Below are positions 31,733 to 35,129 of a stretch of DNA of 35,129 bases, piece by piece (the first letter of the stretch is position 1; every line of letters begins with the position of its first letter). Both the position numbers and the translations under genes were made by a program. This stretch comes from an uncultured Clostridia bacterium (lineage in GTDB: Bacteria; Bacillota; Clostridia; TANB77; CAG-508). The DNA is taken from positions 1 to 35,129 of the forward strand of contig CAKPLT010000018.1 of assembly GCA_934167755.1 (NCBI GenBank), written 5' to 3'. The notes below the pieces were generated by a model. That model did not search any database and was not told the DNA's origin. It was given only the letters and a program-made list of their open reading frames with translations.

Positions 31733-33344
31733 TTAATATATTTTTAGTTTTTCTAGAATATTATATATTTTTCCTCCTTTAGGTAGCATATATATATCTT
31801 CTTTATTATAAATTTTTAATGATAAAACTGCTAATACATAAACTATTACAGCAAATAAGATTGATACTATTGTTGCCAATCTTCCTGATATTATTCCTTT
31901 TAATATTAAATATACAGTATATGAGCATATTCCCATTATAGCTGTTGCTATTGCTGGTTTTATAACAAATTTATTAAATGGTAAATCCAATTTTACATAT
32001 TTCTTTAATACATTAAATACAATTGTAAATGCAACTGCATGACATGCTATTGAACCAATTGCTGCTCCATAAACATTTAATTCTGGTATTGGTAATAAAA
32101 TTAGGTTTAATATTAATTTAACTACACATCCTATTCCTAATGCAATTGCAGGAATCATTACCTTTCCAAATCCTTGTAATGCCCCATTTATTGTTTGATC
32201 TAGAATCGAAAATATTACTGATACTGCTATTAATTGTAACAATAATGCACCTTGATTTGCATTTGGATATAATAAATTTAATATTGGTTGTGCAAAAATT
32301 ATCATTCCAACTACACATGGTAGTCCTATAAGCATTGAAGTTAGTAAAGAGAATGATGTTCTCTTTGTAGCTGTTTCTCTATCATTTTTTGCCTTTGCAG
32401 CTGATATTGCTGGCACTAGTGCTGTTGCAAATGCAATATTTACAGCTAATGGTAAATTGGTTAAAGTATCAACTTTACCACTTAATTGTCCATATAATTT
32501 TGTTGCAACATCTGATGCCATATATGTACTTAAAATTCTTTTTACTGTAAATGAATCTATATTTTTATTAAAAGATGTCATTATTGAGCTTAATGTTAAT
32601 GGTATTGATACCATTAATATTTTCTTTATTATTGTTTTTACATTTTCATATTTATAATTTGTTGAACTTTGAATTTCATTTCCAATCTCTTTTCTCTTTG
32701 TTCTATAATATATGAATAGATATGCAAAACTTGAAAATGTTGCAAGTGTTGTAGCCACATTTGCACCTGCTGCCATCATTTCTGTTGAAGTTGATGTAAC
32801 ATAAGCAACCACTTCTACAATTCCAATTGTAAATATTGTTTTAAATATTTGTTCCAATGTTTGTGCTCTTGCTGTTATTTTTAATGTTCTTCTTCCATTA
32901 AAGTATCCTCTAAATACAGACGAAATTGATACAAAAAATATCGCTGGTGCCAAAGCAACAAGTGTTAACTCTGATTCTGGTATTTGTGTCCAATTATATG
33001 CAATAATATGTGCTCCAAAGAATAATAGCATTGAACCAATTGCTCCAATTGTTCCAAAAGTTGCAAGTGCAACTTTAAATATCCTGTTTGCCCCTTTATT
33101 ATCTCCGTATTGCTAACCTTTCTGATACTAATTTTGATATTGCATTTGGTACACCTATCGAAGATACTGTAAGTAATAATGCATATATTTGATATCCACT
33201 TGCATATATAGCATTTCCTGCATCTCCAAAACCTTCTCTATTTGTTAAATATAATGTATATATTAATCCTAATACTTTAATTAAAATTTGTGAGAACATT
33301 ACTGTTACTACACCTTGCATAAATGTCTCTTTTTTTGTTGCCAT
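31733..33344 (-). pseudogene. MurJ/SpoVB-type lipid flippase gene with a one-base frameshift
   Basis: Multi-helix MOP-superfamily flippase (MurJ, YtgP and SpoVB relatives) for lipid-linked wall precursors. The N-terminal part (33344 to about 33108) reads MATKKETFMQGVVTVMFSQ through GVPNAISKLVSERLAI, then hits a stop. The rest, in another frame, continues GDNKGANRIFKVALATFG and runs for about 450 residues to the end at 31733. Removing one base near 33107 (C in ATACGGAG on the minus strand) restores LAIGDNKGANRIF without a gap, giving about 536 aa, the normal family length. It may be a sequencing error or a real mutation. AGGAGGAG precedes the ATG. Confidence 0.85.
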
Positions 33345-33382
33345 AGCTCCTCCTAAATTAATTCTATGATTTTTCTTTCGAT

Positions 33383-33609
33383 TAATTACATTAATTTTGT
33401 GATATACATATATATTAAAATAATGAAAGTATTTTGTGTATCTAAGTTTTTTGTTAGAAAGTCTTATTTAATACAATGAGGGATGTTCAAACATTTATGT
33501 TTGAAAGAGGCTCATTGTATTAAATTAGAAATTCAACATAAAACTTAGCTTATCCAAAATTCTTGAGTACATTTTAATATATATGTATATCACAAAATTA
33601 ATGTAATTA
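33383..33609. mobile_element. 227-bp palindromic MITE-like element with perfect 39-bp inverted ends
   Basis: Positions 33383-33421 and 33571-33609 are exact 39-base inverted repeats, starting TAATTACATTAATTTTGTGA. Inside them the arms continue as an imperfect inverted repeat (ATACAATGAG against CTCATTGTAT at 33471-33480 and 33511-33520). A central TTCAAACAT/ATGTTTGAA hairpin completes the palindrome. TA lies at each edge, as expected for IS630/Tc1-type insertion, but no transposase or second copy is present. It sits between the flippase and rplM genes. Confidence 0.75.
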
Positions 33610-33652
33610 TATCTATAAAAGTCAAAATTATCAAGAACTTTTTCCAAATTTA

Positions 33653-33681
33653 TTGACAAATCTCTCTTTTTGTATTAAAAT
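33653..33681 (+). promoter_or_regulatory. rplM-rpsI promoter
   Basis: TTGACA (33653-33658), 17-nt spacer and TAAAAT (33676-33681). It gives a leader of about 150 nt. Confidence 0.8.
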
Positions 33682-33705
33682 TGTTAGGTATTATGTTAAA
33701 ATATG

Positions 33706-33800
33706 ATTTAAATATGAAACTTCTCCCCGGTAGTTTTAGATTTAAATTTCATATAAATAAAAATCAAGTAAAATAAATTGTAACTTAGACAGCAATTTAT
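33706..33800 (+). promoter_or_regulatory. Structured rplM leader (candidate L13 autoregulatory RNA)
   Basis: Stem ATTTAAAT (33706-33713) pairs with ATTTAAAT (33740-33747), and inner AAACT pairs with AGTTT. The loop TCTCCCCGGT is strikingly GC-rich. A second hairpin TAAATTG/CAATTTA follows near 33775-33800. CUCCC of the loop (33723-33727) is complementary to GGGAG of the ribosome site (33824-33828). This position matches known Firmicutes L13 leaders, but the match to the Rfam model was not tested. Confidence 0.5.
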
Positions 33801-33841
33801 TACACTTAAAAAATAAAAATTTAGGGAGGGTAAATATTACC

Positions 33842-34276
33842 ATGAATAACGTTACATATAGTGCAAAAAAAGAAACAGTTGAAAGAAAATGGTATATAAT
33901 TGATGCAGCTAACAAACCATTAGGTAGAGTTGCAACAGAAGCTGCTAGATTATTAAGAGGAAAACACAAACCAACTTTCACACCAAATATTGATACAGGT
34001 GATAATGTTATAATTATCAATTGTAAAGATGTTGTATTAACAGGAAATAAAATGAATTCAAAAATTTACAGACATCACTCAGGTTACATTGGAGGAATGA
34101 AAGAAACTCCAGCATCAGTAATGCTTACAAAAAATCCAGAAAAAGCTATGACATTAGCTATTAAAGGAATGTTACCACACAATTCTTTAGGAAGAAAAAT
34201 GGCAACAAAATTAAGAGTATTCGCTGGTAGCGAACATAATTTACAAGCACAAAAACCAGAAATTTGGAATTATTAA
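33842..34276 (+). CDS. rplM: 50S ribosomal protein L13
   Basis: Early-assembly large-subunit protein. The 144 residues contain RKWYIIDAANKPLGRVATEAARLLRGKHKP, INCKDVVLTGNKM and the C-terminal HNSLGRKMATKLRVFAGSEHNLQAQKPE, all typical of L13. The ribosome site GGGAGGG is rather far (11-12 nt) from the ATG, in a leader that can mask it. Transcribed with rpsI, which starts 18 nt later. Confidence 0.98.
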   Translation: MNNVTYSAKKETVERKWYIIDAANKPLGRVATEAARLLRGKHKPTFTPNIDTGDNVIIINCKDVVLTGNKMNSKIYRHHSGYIGGMKETPASVMLTKNPEKAMTLAIKGMLPHNSLGRKMATKLRVFAGSEHNLQAQKPEIWNY

Positions 34277-34294
34277 TAAGGAGGAACTATTATA

Positions 34295-34696
34295 ATGGCT
34301 AAGTCAAATAAAATCGTATATATGGGTACAGGTAGAAGAAAAAGTTCTATAGCTAGAGTAAGATTAGTTGAAGGAACAGGAAAAATAACAATAAACGGAA
34401 AAGATATTGAAGAATTTTTCGATTTAGAAACATTAAAAGTTATTGTTAGACAACCATTAACAGTTACAAATACATTAACAAAATATGATGTTATTTGTTC
34501 AGTTTGTGGTGGCGGTGTTTCTGGTCAAGCAGGAGCTATCAGACATGGTATCGCTAGAGCTTTAAATGAAGCTAACTCAGAATACAGACCAGCTTTAAAG
34601 TCAAACGGGTTCTTAACAAGAGATCCTCGTATGAAAGAAAGAAAGAAATATGGTCTTAAAAAGGCTAGAAAAGCACCACAATTCAGTAAGAGATAA
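34295..34696 (+). CDS. rpsI: 30S ribosomal protein S9
   Basis: Small-subunit protein whose C-terminal tail contacts P-site tRNA. The 133 residues show YMGTGRRKSSIARVRLVEG, GGGVSGQAGAIRHGIARAL and the end RMKERKKYGLKKARKAPQFSKR with the conserved terminal KR. AAGGAGG precedes the ATG. Second gene of the rplM operon, followed by a strong terminator. Confidence 0.98.
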   Translation: MAKSNKIVYMGTGRRKSSIARVRLVEGTGKITINGKDIEEFFDLETLKVIVRQPLTVTNTLTKYDVICSVCGGGVSGQAGAIRHGIARALNEANSEYRPALKSNGFLTRDPRMKERKKYGLKKARKAPQFSKR

Positions 34697-34721
34697 AAAG
34701 AGCTTTTATCAAAAACAATTC

Positions 34722-34756
34722 AACCTCAGAAGTTTCAATACTTCCGAGGTTTTTTA
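34722..34756 (+). terminator. Terminator of rplM-rpsI
   Basis: Stem AACCTCAGAAGT (34722-34733) with ACTTCCGAGGTT (34740-34751), one mismatch, a 6-nt loop and a run of T. Confidence 0.9.
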
Positions 34757-35004
34757 TTGTTGTTTGGTAATTTTTACTTTCAAACGTCTACAAGCATTGA
34801 AATATCAATGTTTTTATTTTTATATTTGTTCGCTATTAAAATTTGTAATATACAGGTAATATGCTAGTAATATACAAATTTATTTTCCATAATCATTAAT
34901 TTATCTAAAACGCACTCAAAGCTAACTATGCTCCTCTATTATTTTTCGCACAATTAGCTTTGTATTTTTTAATACAACAAATCGTTATTTAAATAAATTA
35001 TAAT
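34757..35004. other. AT-rich gap with two inverted repeats and no gene
   Basis: No convincing frame is present. It contains AAATTTGTA/TACAAATTT around repeated TAATATRC units (about 34839-34881). A 9-bp stem CAAAGCTAA/TTAGCTTTG with a 28-nt loop (about 34917-34963) is followed on the plus strand by TATTTTTT. The second may be a terminator for the converging gene at the right edge or for read-through from rpsI. Confidence 0.4.
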
Positions 35005-35127
35005 TTATCTTTCCGAATCTTCTATTTGTTTTCTTTTATATTTTTTATAAACTTCTATTAAATCTGGATCATTTTGATTTTTAGGTAAGTTATTCAAGTC
35101 AAAGAATTTCATTTCTTTAGATTCTTC
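35005..35127 (-). CDS. C-terminal end of a probable NUDIX hydrolase (cut by the window edge)
   Basis: Only the last 40 residues are visible: EESKEMKFFDLNNLPKNQND followed by PDLIEVYKKYKRKQIEDSER. The pattern E-[ST]-x-E-[MVL]-x-F-F-x-[LI]-x-x-LP near the C-terminus is common in NUDIX proteins, so this is a reasonable guess, but the Nudix box itself lies outside the window. It converges on rpsI. Confidence 0.5.
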   Translation of the reverse strand, partial: EESKEMKFFDLNNLPKNQNDPDLIEVYKKYKRKQIEDSER

Positions 35128-35129
35128 AT

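Noticed and set aside
31489..31782. 97-codon plus-strand frame with hydrophobic end
   Set aside because: Antisense to hup, no ribosome site, ends in an AT-rich gap.
34650..34859. 69-codon plus-strand frame
   Set aside because: Overlaps the rpsI end and runs across its terminator, with no ribosome site.
1..35129. CRISPR arrays, tRNA genes, insertion-sequence transposases, toxin-antitoxin pairs
   Set aside because: None could be recognised. The only repeat structures are those described.

Overview
The window is a strongly AT-rich stretch of a Bacillota chromosome, most likely class Clostridia. The evidence is an HrcA/CIRCE-controlled hrcA-grpE-dnaK-dnaJ cluster, ClpC with a UVR segment, Obg, a YvcK-type CofD-like protein, HU, the rplM-rpsI pair, strong Shine-Dalgarno sites, consensus sigma-A promoters, and a 24-codon gene that lines up with the sporulation peptide SpoVM. 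A lineage below class cannot be read safely from the sequence. Nearly everything is housekeeping. The unusual material lies in very small genes, intergenic repeats and leader structures.

Layout. At the left end are the 3' end of a plus-strand gene (probably DUF2974/Mbeg1-like), then minus-strand DUF5662 and trmB, a divergent plus-strand RluA-family pseudouridine synthase, and the RNase P RNA gene on the minus strand, which shares a two-way terminator with the synthase. A lone VirD4/TraG-like coupling ATPase follows. A minus-strand operon from trpS then runs through an unknown 347-aa protein, obg, a NUDIX hydrolase and an ArsP_2-family transporter. Before it lies a monocistronic unknown gene with a perfect consensus promoter. 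Next is the heat-shock cluster, with two CIRCE operators around the promoter and a small membrane-protein gene inserted between grpE and dnaK. Upstream of this are efp with a 56-codon Cys-rich gene, a class A penicillin-binding protein, holA, an amylo-alpha-1,6-glucosidase, yvcK and murB.

Plus-strand nfeD and an SPFH protein form a membrane-microdomain pair. After them come a second monocistronic unknown gene with a perfect promoter, a CDF metal exporter, a small membrane protein, and clpC, which is translationally coupled to a 62-codon gene. Upstream of clpC are spoVM, a 48-codon two-helix membrane protein and hup. Next is a MurJ/SpoVB-type flippase that is frameshifted by one base. The plus-strand rplM-rpsI operon follows behind a structured leader, and the window ends in the C-terminus of a probable NUDIX protein.

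Working together: the cell-wall genes (murB, class A PBP, flippase, and YvcK by family role), protein-quality genes (HrcA regulon, ClpC) and ribosome/tRNA genes (trmB, rluD-like, rnpB, trpS, efp, obg, rplM, rpsI) make this a growth-related region with traces of sporulation ability. Three repeat signals interrupt it. They are a 131-bp nested palindrome built from a 31-bp unit with a lone copy elsewhere, a short GTACCCGGTCC motif found twice, and a 227-bp element with perfect 39-bp terminal inverted repeats. No complete new defence or mobile system is visible. The best candidates for undescribed biology are the small-gene clusters around spoVM/clpC and efp, the two strongly promoted unknown genes, and the repeats that run into gene ends.
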